From Nesterenkonia sp. (GTDB lineage: Bacteria > Actinomycetota > Actinomycetes > Actinomycetales > Micrococcaceae): a stretch of 64,000 nucleotides of DNA. Position numbers and translations under genes: made by a program. The notes under the pieces are model-generated. The model ran no database searches and was not told where the DNA came from. It saw only the letters and a program-made list of their open reading frames with translations. This document shows, piece by piece, positions 8,952 through 18,534 of this stretch (position 1 is its first letter; each line of letters opens with the position of its first letter). The DNA is taken from positions 124,001 to 188,000 of the forward strand of contig NZ_JAJUJJ010000001.1 of the NCBI RefSeq assembly GCF_029265375.1, written 5' to 3'.

Positions 8952-10478
8952 GTGCACCCTGAGCAGACTCCGAAGAATCAGTCCCCCTCCGACGTCGACG
9001 CCCCCGCCTCCGCCGAGGCCGGCGCAGCTGACCGCGGCGCGCCCCGCGGCTGGCTCGACCGCTACTTCCACATCAGCGAGCGCGGCTCCACTGTGGGGCG
9101 CGAGATCCGCGGCGGGCTGGCCACCTTCCTGGCCATGTCCTACATCATCGTGCTCAACCCGCTGATCATCGGCGCGGCGGCCGACTCGACGGGCCAGTAC
9201 CTGGGCGGCGGCAGCGAGCCGAACCTGCCGGCAGTGGCTGCGGCGACCTCGCTGATCTCCGGTGTGCTGACCATTGTGATGGGCGTGGTGGGCAAGTTCC
9301 CCATGGCGGTGTCATCCTCCCTGGGGCTGAGTGCGTTCATCACCTACGGCATTGTGATGCTGCCGGGAATGACCTGGGCGGATGCGATGGGCCTGGTGGT
9401 GATCGAAGGTGTGATCCTGCTGGTGCTGGTGCTCACCGGATTCCGCTCAGCGATCTTCAACGCTGTGCCGCCGCCGCTGAAGATCGCCATCAGCGTGGGA
9501 ATCGGACTGTTCATCGCGCTGATCGGCATGATGAACGCCGGATTCATCCAGAACACCGGCGGCGCAGCCCTGGAGCTGGGAGTCGGCGGCTTCGTCTTCG
9601 GCTGGCCGCTGCTGATCTTCCTGGTCGCGCTCTTCGCCCTGTTCGTGATGTGGTCGGCCAATGTCCGCGGCGCGATCCTGTATTCGATTGTCGCCGCCAC
9701 TGTGCTGGCAATCACGGTGGAGTCGGTCCTGCGGGTGGGGCCGGCCACCGAGGAGCAGCCCTACGGCTGGGATCTGACCGTCCCCACGCTGGATCAGGAC
9801 TGGTTCACCCTGCCGGACTTCTCACTGCTGGGCGAGTTCAATCTGCTCGGCTCCTGGCAGTCGGTGGGCGTGGTCGCCGCCACCCTGCTGGTCTTCACTC
9901 TGCTGCTGGCCAACTTCTTCGACCTGCTGGGCACGATGGTGGGTGTCTCCAACGCCGGAGGCATCAAGGATGAGCAGGGCGAGATCCCCTACTCCCGACG
10001 GATCATGGTCTCCGATGCCATCGGCACCATCGGCGGCGGAATGGGCTCCACCTCGGTGAACTCCGGCTTCATCGAGTCCACTGTGGGTGTGGGCGACGGC
10101 GCGCGTACCGGTCTGGCCAATGTGGTCACCGGCGCGCTGTTCCTGGCCACGATTGTGCTGGCCCCGCTGGCGGCGGTGATCCCCACTGAGGCGGCTTCGG
10201 CCACGCTGGTGCTGGTGGGCTTCCTGATGATGCAGCAGATTGTGCGCATCGACTGGAACGACCTGGAGATCGCGATTCCGGCGTTCATGACCGTGGTGAT
10301 CATGCCGTTCAGCTATTCGATCACCAACGGCATCGGCGCCGGATTCGTCACCTTTGTGGTCATCAAGGTGCTGCGCGGGAAGTTCCGCGAGGTCCACCCG
10401 CTGATGTGCATCACCGCGGCGATGTTCATCCTCTACTTCGTCTCCGGGCCGATCCAGGACGCCCTCGGGGTCAGCTGA
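8952..10478 (+). CDS. NCS2 family permease, AzgA/PbuG type (adenine/guanine/hypoxanthine)
   Basis: Integral membrane proton symporter of about 508 residues with a dozen or more hydrophobic helices. The start region GLATFLAMSYIIVLNPLI and the motif NFFDLLGTMVGVSNAGG followed by KDEQGEIPYSRR are typical of the AzgA/PbuG branch, which carries adenine, guanine and hypoxanthine rather than uracil or xanthine. The frame is open far upstream, but only because it runs antisense to the deaminase gene. The GTG at 8952 gives the expected hydrophilic N-terminus. Divergent pairing with adenosine deaminase supports a purine role; exact specificity is inferred. Confidence 0.88.
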   Translation: MHPEQTPKNQSPSDVDAPASAEAGAADRGAPRGWLDRYFHISERGSTVGREIRGGLATFLAMSYIIVLNPLIIGAAADSTGQYLGGGSEPNLPAVAAATSLISGVLTIVMGVVGKFPMAVSSSLGLSAFITYGIVMLPGMTWADAMGLVVIEGVILLVLVLTGFRSAIFNAVPPPLKIAISVGIGLFIALIGMMNAGFIQNTGGAALELGVGGFVFGWPLLIFLVALFALFVMWSANVRGAILYSIVAATVLAITVESVLRVGPATEEQPYGWDLTVPTLDQDWFTLPDFSLLGEFNLLGSWQSVGVVAATLLVFTLLLANFFDLLGTMVGVSNAGGIKDEQGEIPYSRRIMVSDAIGTIGGGMGSTSVNSGFIESTVGVGDGARTGLANVVTGALFLATIVLAPLAAVIPTEAASATLVLVGFLMMQQIVRIDWNDLEIAIPAFMTVVIMPFSYSITNGIGAGFVTFVVIKVLRGKFREVHPLMCITAAMFILYFVSGPIQDALGVS

Positions 10479-10503
10479 GGGCGGGGCAGGCCGAGGACCG
10501 GCG

Positions 10504-11241
10504 TCAGTCCTGCGGGTCCCCTGCCCCCTCCTCAGGTCCGTGCCGGCGGCGCCGCAGGTGCAGCGGCGGCTCGACGTCGATGGCGGCAGTGTCCTGGTAG
10601 CCCTCGGGGTCCAGCTCATAGCCGCGCCGGTCCATCCATCGGGTGAACCGGCGGAACAGGTGGTCAAAGATCCACCCGAGCAGGGCCGCCACTGCTATGC
10701 CGACCGCCAGCGAGACCAGGGTGTTGTCGAAGATCGCTCCGCCGGCGGCACCGATGCCCACGCACCAGAACGCCCACACGATCGATGCGGCGGCATCAAT
10801 GATCAGGAACCGGCGCACCGAGAAGCCGGTGGTCCCGGCCACAAAGTTGATCGCGACCCGGCATCCGGGGACGAAACGACCGATGAAGATGAGGAAGACG
10901 CCGCGCTTGTCCAGCCCGTGACGGGCCCACAGCAGGGTCCGCTGCATTCCGGGCCGCCGCATCCACCGGAACCGCTCGGTTCCGATGGCCTGTCCGATCC
11001 GGTAGGCGATGTAGTCACCGAGCACTGCGCCGGCGGCGGCGACCGGAACCACCCAGAACCAGGCGGGGGTTCCCGGCTCGGTGTGCACCGAGCCCAGTCC
11101 CACCACCAGCGAGTCTGACGGCACCACGGGGAAGAACCCGTCGATGACGCAGAGCACGAACAGCCCGATGAGCGTCCACCACCCGGAGGCGGCGTCCAGG
11201 ATGAGCTCATTGAGCACCGACATCAGTTCGCTGAAGTGCAT
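10504..11241 (-). CDS. DedA family membrane protein
   Basis: A 245-residue DedA/SNARE-associated protein. The family contains lipid carriers or scramblases that recycle undecaprenyl phosphate and support membrane homeostasis. The sequence shows hydrophobic helices separated by the conserved re-entrant motif GAVLGDYIAYRIGQ and the downstream signature FIGRFVPGCRVAINFVAG with its key Arg residues. The C-terminal 45 residues are hydrophilic and rich in Arg and acidic residues. It stands alone, tail to tail with the permease. Substrate is not determinable from sequence. Confidence 0.87.
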   Translation of the reverse strand: MHFSELMSVLNELILDAASGWWTLIGLFVLCVIDGFFPVVPSDSLVVGLGSVHTEPGTPAWFWVVPVAAAGAVLGDYIAYRIGQAIGTERFRWMRRPGMQRTLLWARHGLDKRGVFLIFIGRFVPGCRVAINFVAGTTGFSVRRFLIIDAAASIVWAFWCVGIGAAGGAIFDNTLVSLAVGIAVAALLGWIFDHLFRRFTRWMDRRGYELDPEGYQDTAAIDVEPPLHLRRRRHGPEEGAGDPQD

Positions 11242-11270
11242 CGCGCCTCAGTGGTGGCCGTTGGGCCAGG

Positions 11271-12608
11271 TCACAGGTCTTCTGCAGTGATTCGGCGGTG
11301 GATCAGCGTCGGCGCCGGCAGCTGCGTGCCCTCCGGCTCCACGGAGACCGCCTCGGTCAGGGCCTCCTCGGCCCGGGGGATGCGGTGCTCCTGGTCCGTG
11401 CACAGGGTCAGCAGCGGCTGCCCGGCGGTGACGGTGTCCCCGGGCTTGGCGTGGATACGCACTCCCGCGGCAGCCTGCACCGGGTCCTCCTTGCGGCTGC
11501 GGCCGGCTCCCAGCCGCCAGGCGGCGACTCCCACGGCGTAGGCGTCCAGCCGGCTGAGCACTCCGGAGGCCGGAGCAGTCACGGTGTGCTGGTGCCTCGG
11601 CTGCGGCAGGGGCGCATCGGGGTCTCCGCCCTGCGCGCTGATCATCTGCCGCCAGGAGTCCATGGCCTGCCCGCCGCGCAGGTGCTCTGCGGGGTCCACT
11701 CCAGTGATGCCGGCACCGGCGAGCATCTCAGCGGCCAGGGCCACGGTCAGGTCGACGACGTCGTCCGGTCCTCCCCCGGCCAGCACCTCCAGAGACTCTT
11801 CGACCTCCATGGCGTTGCCGGCGGTCATGCCCAGCGGTGTGCTCATCTCGGTCAGCAGCGCAGTGGTGCGCACCCCGGCGTCGGTGCCCAGGGCCACCAT
11901 GGTGCGGGCCAGCTCCTCGGCGTCGTCGTGGGTCTTCATGAACGCCCCGCTGCCGACCTTGACGTCGAGCACCAGGGCATCGGTGCCTTCGGCGATCTTC
12001 TTGGACATGATGGAGCTGGCGATCAGCGGGATCGATTCCACTGTGCCGGTCACATCCCGCAGGGCGTAGAGCTTCTTGTCGGCCGGTGCCAGTGACGCAC
12101 CGGCTGCGCAGATCACCGCGCCGACGGTGTCCAGCTGGTTCAGGATCTCCTGGTTGGACAGCTGAGCACGCCATCCGGGGATGGACTCCAGCTTGTCCAG
12201 GGTGCCGCCGGTGTGGCCGAGGCCGCGGCCGCTCAGCTGAGGCACAGGGACCCCGAAGGAGGCCACCAGGGGAGCCAGCGGCAGGGTGATCTTGTCCCCC
12301 ACTCCGCCGGTGGAATGCTTGTCCGCGGTCAGTCTGCGGGTCCCGTCGGCCCGGGTGAGGCTGCTGAAGTTCATGCGCTCGCCGGAGGCGATCATCGCCT
12401 GGGTCCAGTCGGCGATCTCGGCGCGGTCCATTCCGCGCAGCAGCACGGCCATGGCCAGGGCGCTCATCTGCTCCTCGGCCACGTCGCCGGCGGTGTAGGC
12501 GGAGATGACCCAGCGGATCTGGTCTCCGCTGAGCCTGCCGCCGTCGCGCTTGGTGCGGATCACGTCCACCGCGTCATAGCTGGTCGGGTCTGTGGCGGCG
12601 CGGCTCAC
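11271..12608 (-). CDS. deoA: Thymidine phosphorylase
   Basis: Cytosolic enzyme splitting thymidine or deoxyuridine with phosphate into base and deoxyribose-1-phosphate. The 445-residue protein starts at a GTG at 12608 that overlaps the cdd stop by four bases (GTGA), with GGAGG correctly placed in front. Motifs of the family are clear: VDVIRTKRDGGRLSG at the N-terminus, the phosphate-binding KHSTGGVGDK near residue 89, and the C-terminal pyrimidine-phosphorylase domain. Together with cdd it forms a pyrimidine nucleoside salvage unit. Confidence 0.95.
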   Translation of the reverse strand: MSRAATDPTSYDAVDVIRTKRDGGRLSGDQIRWVISAYTAGDVAEEQMSALAMAVLLRGMDRAEIADWTQAMIASGERMNFSSLTRADGTRRLTADKHSTGGVGDKITLPLAPLVASFGVPVPQLSGRGLGHTGGTLDKLESIPGWRAQLSNQEILNQLDTVGAVICAAGASLAPADKKLYALRDVTGTVESIPLIASSIMSKKIAEGTDALVLDVKVGSGAFMKTHDDAEELARTMVALGTDAGVRTTALLTEMSTPLGMTAGNAMEVEESLEVLAGGGPDDVVDLTVALAAEMLAGAGITGVDPAEHLRGGQAMDSWRQMISAQGGDPDAPLPQPRHQHTVTAPASGVLSRLDAYAVGVAAWRLGAGRSRKEDPVQAAAGVRIHAKPGDTVTAGQPLLTLCTDQEHRIPRAEEALTEAVSVEPEGTQLPAPTLIHRRITAEDL

Positions 12609-13006
12609 GCGCTGACCTCCTGCAGGTCGCTGGGCCCGAAGGCCTCGGGCAGGATCCCGTCGATACCGGTGATCCCGCGTGGGGTGAGGATGCGGAACTC
12701 CTCGGCGGCGAATTCGTTGAGCAGCTGACGGCAGCGTCCGCAGGGGGTGATGGTCTCTCCATCGGCGTTGACGCAGGTGAAGGCGGTCAGCTTCCCGCCT
12801 CCGGTCAGCTGCAGCTGCCCCACCAGGGTGCATTCGGCGCACAGCCCCACACCGTAGGAGGCGTTCTCCACATTGCAGCCGGTGATCACCCGGCCGTCCT
12901 CGGTCAGTGCCGCCGCGCCCACCGGATAGCCGGAATAGGGTGCGTAGGCGCGCTGCATTGCCTCGCGGGCCGCCTGGGTCAGTGCGGCGAAGTCTGTCTG
13001 GGCCAT
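12605..13006 (-). CDS. cdd: Cytidine deaminase
   Basis: Tetrameric-type zinc enzyme of 133 residues converting cytidine and deoxycytidine to uridine forms. The zinc/catalytic motif reads CNVENASYGVGLCAECTLVG, with CAE supplying the first zinc Cys and the proton-shuttling Glu, followed by PCGRCRQ with the other two zinc cysteines. Translationally coupled to deoA downstream. The ATG at 13006 begins MAQTDFAALTQAAREAM, the usual N-terminus. Confidence 0.95.
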   Translation of the reverse strand: MAQTDFAALTQAAREAMQRAYAPYSGYPVGAAALTEDGRVITGCNVENASYGVGLCAECTLVGQLQLTGGGKLTAFTCVNADGETITPCGRCRQLLNEFAAEEFRILTPRGITGIDGILPEAFGPSDLQEVSA

Positions 13007-13032
13007 GAGAGCAATCCTACGGCGAGCAGGGC

Positions 13033-14331
13033 TCAGCGCCGGGCTCCGAGCTCAGCCACGGCGGTCTCGGCCACGGCGGCCATGACCTTCACGCCCACTG
13101 CGATGGCCCGCTCATCGGGTGCGTAGTCGCCGCGGTGCAGATCATAGGACTCCCCGTCCGGGGTGCGGGTGCCCAGCCGGAACATGGATCCGGGAACCTC
13201 CTGGGTCATCCAGCCGAAGTCCTCCCCGCCCATGGACTGCTCGGCCAGGGTGAGGCAGTTGGTGCCCAACACCTGCTTGGCGGCGGCGTCGATCATGGCG
13301 GTCTCGGTCTCCGAGTTGATCACCGGCGGCACGCCGCGGACGTGGTCGAGCTGAACGTCGACGCCGTAGGCGGCAGCGGCCTGCTGCACCACCGGGCCGA
13401 GCACCCCGCCAGCTTCCTTCCACGCCTCGGCGTCGAGGATGCGCATAGTTCCGTGCAGGGTCCCTTCGGAGGGGATGGCGTTGGCAGCGTTGCCGGCGTG
13501 GATGTGGCCCCAGACCAGGGAGACGCCGCTGCGGGCGTCGATGCGGCGGGCCAGCACCGCCGGCACCATGGTGGCGATATGCCCCAGCGCTCCGACCACG
13601 TCCTCGGTCAGGTGCGGCCGGGAGGTGTGCCCGCCGCGTCCGGTGACATCGATGCGCACCAGGTCTGAGGCTGAGGTGATGGCTCCGATGCGGGTGCCAA
13701 TCGCCCCGACGGTCAGCTTCGGGTCGCAGTGCAGCGCGAAGATCCGCGGGACGGGGTTGAGCACGCCCTGGGCGACCACCTCCCGGGCCCCGCCGGGGAA
13801 CTTCTCCTCAGCCGGCTGGAAGATCACCCGGATGCGGGCGGCGAGCCGACCCTGCTGGTGCAGCCGCTGACAAGTCAGGGCCAGGCCCAGCATCACCGTG
13901 GTGTGGATGTCGTGGCCGCAGGCGTGGGCGGCGTCGTCGTTCTCGGAGGCGTAGGGAAGCCCCGTGGTCTCGGTGATCGGCAGGGCGTCGATATCGCCCC
14001 GGAAGGCTGCGGCGATCGGGGCGTGCTCGTCGCCGACGTCGACGAACAGCCCGGTGGTCTCCTTCAGCATCTGCGGCTGCAGCCCGGCGGCGCGCAGCGC
14101 CTCGGCGATCCGCTCGGTGGTGCGCCGCTCCTGCCAGGAGAGCTCAGGGTGGCGGTGGATATCGCGCCGGAAGTCGATCAGCTGCTGCTCCAGCTCGGCG
14201 ATGATCTCCCCGGTGCCGGGGGCCGGCTCGGTGGCGCCTTCGACCTCGGCGTCGACCCGAGCGGTGGTGTCCGAGTCTCCCTGCTCCGGACTCCGCTGTC
14301 TGCCGTCGGTGCTCACTCGCTCAGAGGACAT
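13033..14331 (-). CDS. M20 family amidohydrolase (hippurate/N-acyl amino acid hydrolase type)
   Basis: Dinuclear metallopeptidase of 432 residues. The catalytic domain has the metal-binding FRGDIDALPI and ACGHDIHTTVMLG motifs, a PAEE glutamate motif, and the dimerisation segment RGGHTSRPH in the middle, which together define the M20D amidohydrolases. These hydrolyse N-acyl amino acids, hippurate or indole-3-acetyl conjugates; the substrate cannot be fixed here. The first 45 residues are hydrophilic and lack homology to the fold. The ATG lies inside the end of manC (11-base overlap) with AAGGAGAAGG upstream, so expression is coupled to manC. Confidence 0.88.
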   Translation of the reverse strand: MSSERVSTDGRQRSPEQGDSDTTARVDAEVEGATEPAPGTGEIIAELEQQLIDFRRDIHRHPELSWQERRTTERIAEALRAAGLQPQMLKETTGLFVDVGDEHAPIAAAFRGDIDALPITETTGLPYASENDDAAHACGHDIHTTVMLGLALTCQRLHQQGRLAARIRVIFQPAEEKFPGGAREVVAQGVLNPVPRIFALHCDPKLTVGAIGTRIGAITSASDLVRIDVTGRGGHTSRPHLTEDVVGALGHIATMVPAVLARRIDARSGVSLVWGHIHAGNAANAIPSEGTLHGTMRILDAEAWKEAGGVLGPVVQQAAAAYGVDVQLDHVRGVPPVINSETETAMIDAAAKQVLGTNCLTLAEQSMGGEDFGWMTQEVPGSMFRLGTRTPDGESYDLHRGDYAPDERAIAVGVKVMAAVAETAVAELGARR

Positions 14332-15439
14332 CGGAATCTCCCTTCTCCTTCAGCGCCTCCACGGCCTTCTTCACGCTTTGAGCGTGGTCGGTGGTGGTCA
14401 CCAGCAGCGCGTCCTCGGTGTCGACCACCACGATGTTCTCCACTCCGATCAGCGCCACCACCCGCTGGGTGTCGGAGACCACGACGCCGGAGGCGTCCTC
14501 GGAGTACACACGCGGCTTGGTGCCCAGCACGGTCATCGACTCCTGGTGGGCGGCCGGGTTCAGCCGTGCGATCGCGGCGAAGTCCCCGACGTCGTCCCAG
14601 GTGAACTCCCCGGGGATGACGGCCACGTCTCCCGCCTCAGCGGCCGGTTCGGCCACGGCGTAGTCGATGGCGGTCTTCGGCAGTGTGGGCCAGACGCGCT
14701 GCAGCACCTCCTCGCGCTGCTCGGTGTCCCAGGCGGCGGCGATCTCCTGCAGTCCGGCGTGCAGCTCGGGTTCGGCACGGGCCAGGTGCTGCAGCATCAG
14801 CGCCACCGGGCCGACGAACATCCCGGCGTTCCACAAGTAGTTCCCAGAGTCCACATACTGCTGGGCTGCCTCTTCACCGGGCTTCTCCACGAACTCGATC
14901 ACGTGCCGGGCGTGCGGTGCGCCGTCGGCGGGATAGCGCTCCCCCACCCGGATGTAGCCGAAGCCGGTGGCCGGGTAGGTCGGTTTGATGCCGATGGTCA
15001 CGATCCGCCCGGTGGCTGCGGTGGCCACTGCCTCCCGCACCGCTTCCTGGAAGACGTCCACCGGCGCGATCACCTGGTCGGCGGCGAAGGAGCCCATAAT
15101 GATGCGCGGGTCACGGCGGTGCAGGATGGCGGCGGCCAAGCCGATGGCGGCGGCTGAGTCCTTCGGCTCAGGCTCCAGCACCAGATCTGCGTCATCAAGC
15201 TCGGGGATCTGGGCAGTGACGGCCTCGCGGTGCTTCTGCCCGGTGACCACCAGGACGCGGTCCTGCGCCACTGGGGTCAGCCGTTCGAAGGTGGAGCGGA
15301 TCAGGGTGGTGCCGGAGCCGGTGAGGTCGTGCAGGAACTTCGGGGCGTCGGCCCGGGACAGGGGCCAGAGCCTGGTGCCCACCCCGCCTGCGGGGATCAC
15401 GGCGTGGAAGCGTTGGAACGCGTCAGAGCTTGAAGTCAC
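14321..15439 (-). CDS. manC: Mannose-1-phosphate guanylyltransferase
   Basis: Forms GDP-mannose from GTP and mannose-1-phosphate, the donor for mannosylated glycolipids and cell-wall polymers. The 372-residue protein has the nucleotidyltransferase signature IPAGGVGTRLWPLSRADAP at residues 15-33 and FVEKPGEEAAQQYVDSGNYL further on. It is the short form without the C-terminal isomerase domain of proteobacterial ManC/AlgA. First gene of a two-gene transcript with the amidohydrolase. A perfect dyad lies 66 bases upstream of the start. Confidence 0.93.
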   Translation of the reverse strand: MTSSSDAFQRFHAVIPAGGVGTRLWPLSRADAPKFLHDLTGSGTTLIRSTFERLTPVAQDRVLVVTGQKHREAVTAQIPELDDADLVLEPEPKDSAAAIGLAAAILHRRDPRIIMGSFAADQVIAPVDVFQEAVREAVATAATGRIVTIGIKPTYPATGFGYIRVGERYPADGAPHARHVIEFVEKPGEEAAQQYVDSGNYLWNAGMFVGPVALMLQHLARAEPELHAGLQEIAAAWDTEQREEVLQRVWPTLPKTAIDYAVAEPAAEAGDVAVIPGEFTWDDVGDFAAIARLNPAAHQESMTVLGTKPRVYSEDASGVVVSDTQRVVALIGVENIVVVDTEDALLVTTTDHAQSVKKAVEALKEKGDSDVL

Positions 15440-15504
15440 CCCACCAGACTAATGCCCAGCACCCGGTGGTCCCGGCGTCACAACTGAGACAGAAGATTGC
15501 ATTT

Positions 15505-15523
15505 CTTCTACATCGTGTAGAAG
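15505..15523. promoter_or_regulatory. Palindromic operator candidate in the manC/sdhC divergent region
   Basis: CTTCTACA-TCG-TGTAGAAG is an exact 8-bp dyad with a 3-bp centre, close to the manC start and about 240 bases before sdhC. It is the only clear structure I see in the 325-base gap 15440-15764. The TACA/TGTA half-sites recall BlaI/CopY-class operators, but the spacer is longer than usual, so the regulator is unknown. Confidence 0.5.
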
Positions 15524-15764
15524 TCGTCGTCGGCTGCCGCCATTCCGTAGCAGCTGGGCCGAAGCACTAAGATGGTCGGCGGCCTGACAGGCCTGTGACC
15601 TGCGCCACACAACCGCGCGTGAGGCACGGCGTGCCGTAGGCTTGTCAGGAGATCGCTCAACGCACGGGCGTCACAACTGAACAGCTCCCGCAGGCGATCG
15701 CACCGCACCCGAGTCAGCGGGACTTTCACCCCATGCGACCGACGCTTCGAAAGGTTAAGGACAG

Positions 15765-16169
15765 GTGACGCAGACAAAGACCTCCCCCGGCGGCAGGGGA
15801 ACTCTCTATAAGGGCCGCGAAGGCATGTGGTCCTGGGTCGGCCACCGGATCACCGGTGTCGGCATCTTCTTCTTCCTATTGGTCCACGTGCTGGACACCT
15901 CGCTGGTGAGAGTGTCCCCGGAGGCCTACAACGCAGTGATCGGAGCCTATAAGCACCCGATCATGGTCCTCGGCGAGATCGGCCTGGTCGGCGCCATCGT
16001 CTTCCACGCCTTCAACGGGCTGCGGATCATCCTGGTCGACTTCTGGAAGCAGGGCACCCGCTACCACCGGCAGATGCTGTGGGCAGTGCTGGTGCTGTGG
16101 TTCGTGACGATGGTCGGCTTCTCCGTGCGCCATCTGATGACGTTCTTTGAGGGCTGGGAAGGTTTCTGA
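15765..16169 (+). CDS. sdhC: Succinate dehydrogenase cytochrome b556 subunit
   Basis: Membrane anchor of complex II, 134 residues with three hydrophobic helices. The signature MWSWVGHRITGVGIFFFLLVHVLDT contains the SxxxHRxTG-like quinone-site motif, and HAFNGLR near residue 85 provides a haem-ligand histidine. Translation begins at GTG 15765 after AAGGACAG. First gene of sdhCDAB. Confidence 0.93.
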   Translation: MTQTKTSPGGRGTLYKGREGMWSWVGHRITGVGIFFFLLVHVLDTSLVRVSPEAYNAVIGAYKHPIMVLGEIGLVGAIVFHAFNGLRIILVDFWKQGTRYHRQMLWAVLVLWFVTMVGFSVRHLMTFFEGWEGF

Positions 16170-16170
16170 G

Positions 16171-16680
16171 ATGACGACGACTAACTCTGACGCAGTGCTG
16201 CCGGCTCAGGGCATCGAAGCCCCCCGGTCCGGCCGCATCGACCCGAAGTACCTGCGCTCCAATCCTTCGGCCGGCTCCTTCGAGATGGTGGCCTGGGTGT
16301 TCATGCGCGTCTCCGGCGCGGCGCTGGTGGTGCTGATCTTCGTCCACCTGTGGGTCAACCTGATGGTCGGCGACGGGATCCACCAGATCGACTTCGCGTT
16401 CGTGGCCGGCAAATGGTCCAACCCGGTGTGGCAGTTCTGGGACCTGACCATGCTGTGGCTTGCCATGCTGCACGGCACCAACGGCATGCGCACCATCATC
16501 AATGACTACGCGGAGAAGGACTCCACCCGGCTGTGGCTGAAGTCGATCCTCTACCTGGCCGCCACGGTGATCATCATCCTGGGAACCATGGTGATCTTCA
16601 CCTTCGAGGCGTGCCTGGTCAACGAGGCCGGCGAGCTGCTGGAGTACGCACCGGCCTTCTGCGAGAACGTCACGCAGTAG
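16171..16680 (+). CDS. sdhD: Succinate dehydrogenase membrane anchor subunit
   Basis: Second haem-b/quinone anchor of complex II, 169 residues. Three transmembrane helices are visible, with HGTNGMRTIINDY as the haem-binding histidine motif in the second helix. The ATG at 16171 begins one base after the sdhC stop and has GGGAAGG in front. An alternative upstream TTG at 16147 overlaps sdhC and is less likely. Confidence 0.92.
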   Translation: MTTTNSDAVLPAQGIEAPRSGRIDPKYLRSNPSAGSFEMVAWVFMRVSGAALVVLIFVHLWVNLMVGDGIHQIDFAFVAGKWSNPVWQFWDLTMLWLAMLHGTNGMRTIINDYAEKDSTRLWLKSILYLAATVIIILGTMVIFTFEACLVNEAGELLEYAPAFCENVTQ

Positions 16681-16746
16681 GCGTCCCCCGCGCAGCAGAA
16701 CAGAACCCCTGACGCAAGCATCTAAGAGAAGAGAGCCGAACTGACC

Positions 16747-18534
16747 ATGCAGGTTCATAAGTACGACGTCGTGATCGTCGGCGCCGGCGGTGCGGGCATG
16801 CGCGCCGCCATCGAGTCCGGCCAGCGCGCGCGCACCGCCGTGCTGACCAAGCTCTACCCCACCCGGTCCCACACCGGCGCGGCGCAGGGCGGCATGTGCG
16901 CCGCCCTGGCCAATGTGGAGGAGGACAACTGGGAGTGGCACACCTTTGACACGGTCAAGGGCGGAGACTACCTAGTGGACCAGGACGCGGCGGAGGTGAT
17001 GGCCAAGGAGGCCATCGACGCTGTGCTGGACCTGGAGAAGATGGGGTTGCCGTTCAACCGCACCCCTGAGGGCAAGATCGATCAGCGCCGCTTCGGAGGG
17101 CACACCCGCGACCACGGCAAAGCCGCCGTGCGCCGGGCCTGCTACGCCGCCGACCGCACCGGTCACATGATCCTGCAGACCCTCTACCAGAACTGCGTCA
17201 AGCACAATGTGGAGTTCTTCAACGAGTACTACGTGCTGGACCTGATCACCGTGGAGGAGGAGGCCACACGCGACGACGGCACCACCTACAAGCAGAAGCG
17301 GGTGGCCGGGGTGGTCTCCTACGATCTGGCCTCCGGGGAGATCCACATCTTCCAGGCCAAGTCGGTGGTCTTCGCCTCCGGCGGTCTGGGCAAGATCTTC
17401 AAGACGACATCGAATGCCCACACCCTCACCGGCGACGGTATGGCCATCGCCTACCGGGCCGGCATCCCGCTGGAGGACATGGAGTTTGTCCAGTTCCACC
17501 CCACCGGCCTGGCCGGCCTGGGCATTCTGCTCTCCGAGGCCGCTCGCGGCGAAGGCGGCATCCTGCGCAACTCAGAGGGCGAACGCTTCATGGAGCGCTA
17601 CGCGCCGACCATCAAGGATCTGGCTCCGCGCGACATTGTGGCCCGTTCCATGGCCAATGAGGTTCGCGAGGGCCGCGGCTGCGGGCCGAACAAGGACTAT
17701 GTGCTGCTGGATCTGACCCACCTGGAGCCGGAGCACATCGACGCCAAGCTGCCGGATATCACTGAGTTTGCCCGGACCTACCTGGGTGTGGAGCCCTACA
17801 CCGAGCCGGTGCCGGTCTTCCCGACCTGCCACTACGCCATGGGCGGGATCCCCACCAATATCAAGGCCGAGGTGCTGCAGGACAATGAGACGGTGGTGCC
17901 CGGGCTCTACGCCGCCGGCGAGGTCGCCTGCGTCTCGGTGCACGGCTCCAACCGGCTGGGCACCAATTCGCTGCTGGACATCAATGTCTTCGGCAAGCGG
18001 GCCGGAATCTACGCGGCCGAGTACGCCTCCGGCGCGGACTTTGTGGAGCTGCCCGAGGCCCCGCAGACCTTTGTGGAGGACCAGCTGAGCATGCTGCGGG
18101 ACTCCTCCGGCTCCGAGCGGGTCGGCGCGATCCGCGCCGAGCTGCAGGAGACCATGGACGCCAATATGCAGGTGTTCCGCTCCGAGGAGACCATCAAGCA
18201 GGCTCTGAGCACCATTGGAGAGCTCAAGCGCCGCTACACCAACATCACCGTGCAGGACAAGGGCAAGCGCTTCAACCTGGATCTGCTGGAGGCCATTGAG
18301 CTGGGCTTCCTGCTGGACATGGCTGAGGTGATGACCGTCTCGGCGCTGCACCGCAAGGAGTCCCGCGGCGGGCACTACCGCGAGGACTACCCGGACCGCG
18401 ACGACGAGAACTTCATGCTGCACTCGATGCTGTACAAGGACGAGAACGCTGAGACTGAAGGCATCTCCGGCATTCGTTTCGACACCAAGCCGGTGGTCTT
18501 CACCCGCTACGAGCCGATGGAGCGTAAGTACTGA
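16747..18534 (+). CDS. sdhA: Succinate dehydrogenase flavoprotein subunit
   Basis: Catalytic FAD subunit of complex II, 595 residues, oxidising succinate to fumarate. The FAD-binding motif [18 protein letters not shown] is followed by the covalent-flavin region [12 protein letters not shown], where the His after Ser is the FAD ligand. The active-site segment HPTGLAGLG and the [13 protein letters not shown] motif are intact. It ends in a TGATG shared with sdhB, so the two are coupled. Confidence 0.97.
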   Translation: MQVHKYDVVIVGAGGAGMRAAIESGQRARTAVLTKLYPTRSHTGAAQGGMCAALANVEEDNWEWHTFDTVKGGDYLVDQDAAEVMAKEAIDAVLDLEKMGLPFNRTPEGKIDQRRFGGHTRDHGKAAVRRACYAADRTGHMILQTLYQNCVKHNVEFFNEYYVLDLITVEEEATRDDGTTYKQKRVAGVVSYDLASGEIHIFQAKSVVFASGGLGKIFKTTSNAHTLTGDGMAIAYRAGIPLEDMEFVQFHPTGLAGLGILLSEAARGEGGILRNSEGERFMERYAPTIKDLAPRDIVARSMANEVREGRGCGPNKDYVLLDLTHLEPEHIDAKLPDITEFARTYLGVEPYTEPVPVFPTCHYAMGGIPTNIKAEVLQDNETVVPGLYAAGEVACVSVHGSNRLGTNSLLDINVFGKRAGIYAAEYASGADFVELPEAPQTFVEDQLSMLRDSSGSERVGAIRAELQETMDANMQVFRSEETIKQALSTIGELKRRYTNITVQDKGKRFNLDLLEAIELGFLLDMAEVMTVSALHRKESRGGHYREDYPDRDDENFMLHSMLYKDENAETEGISGIRFDTKPVVFTRYEPMERKY

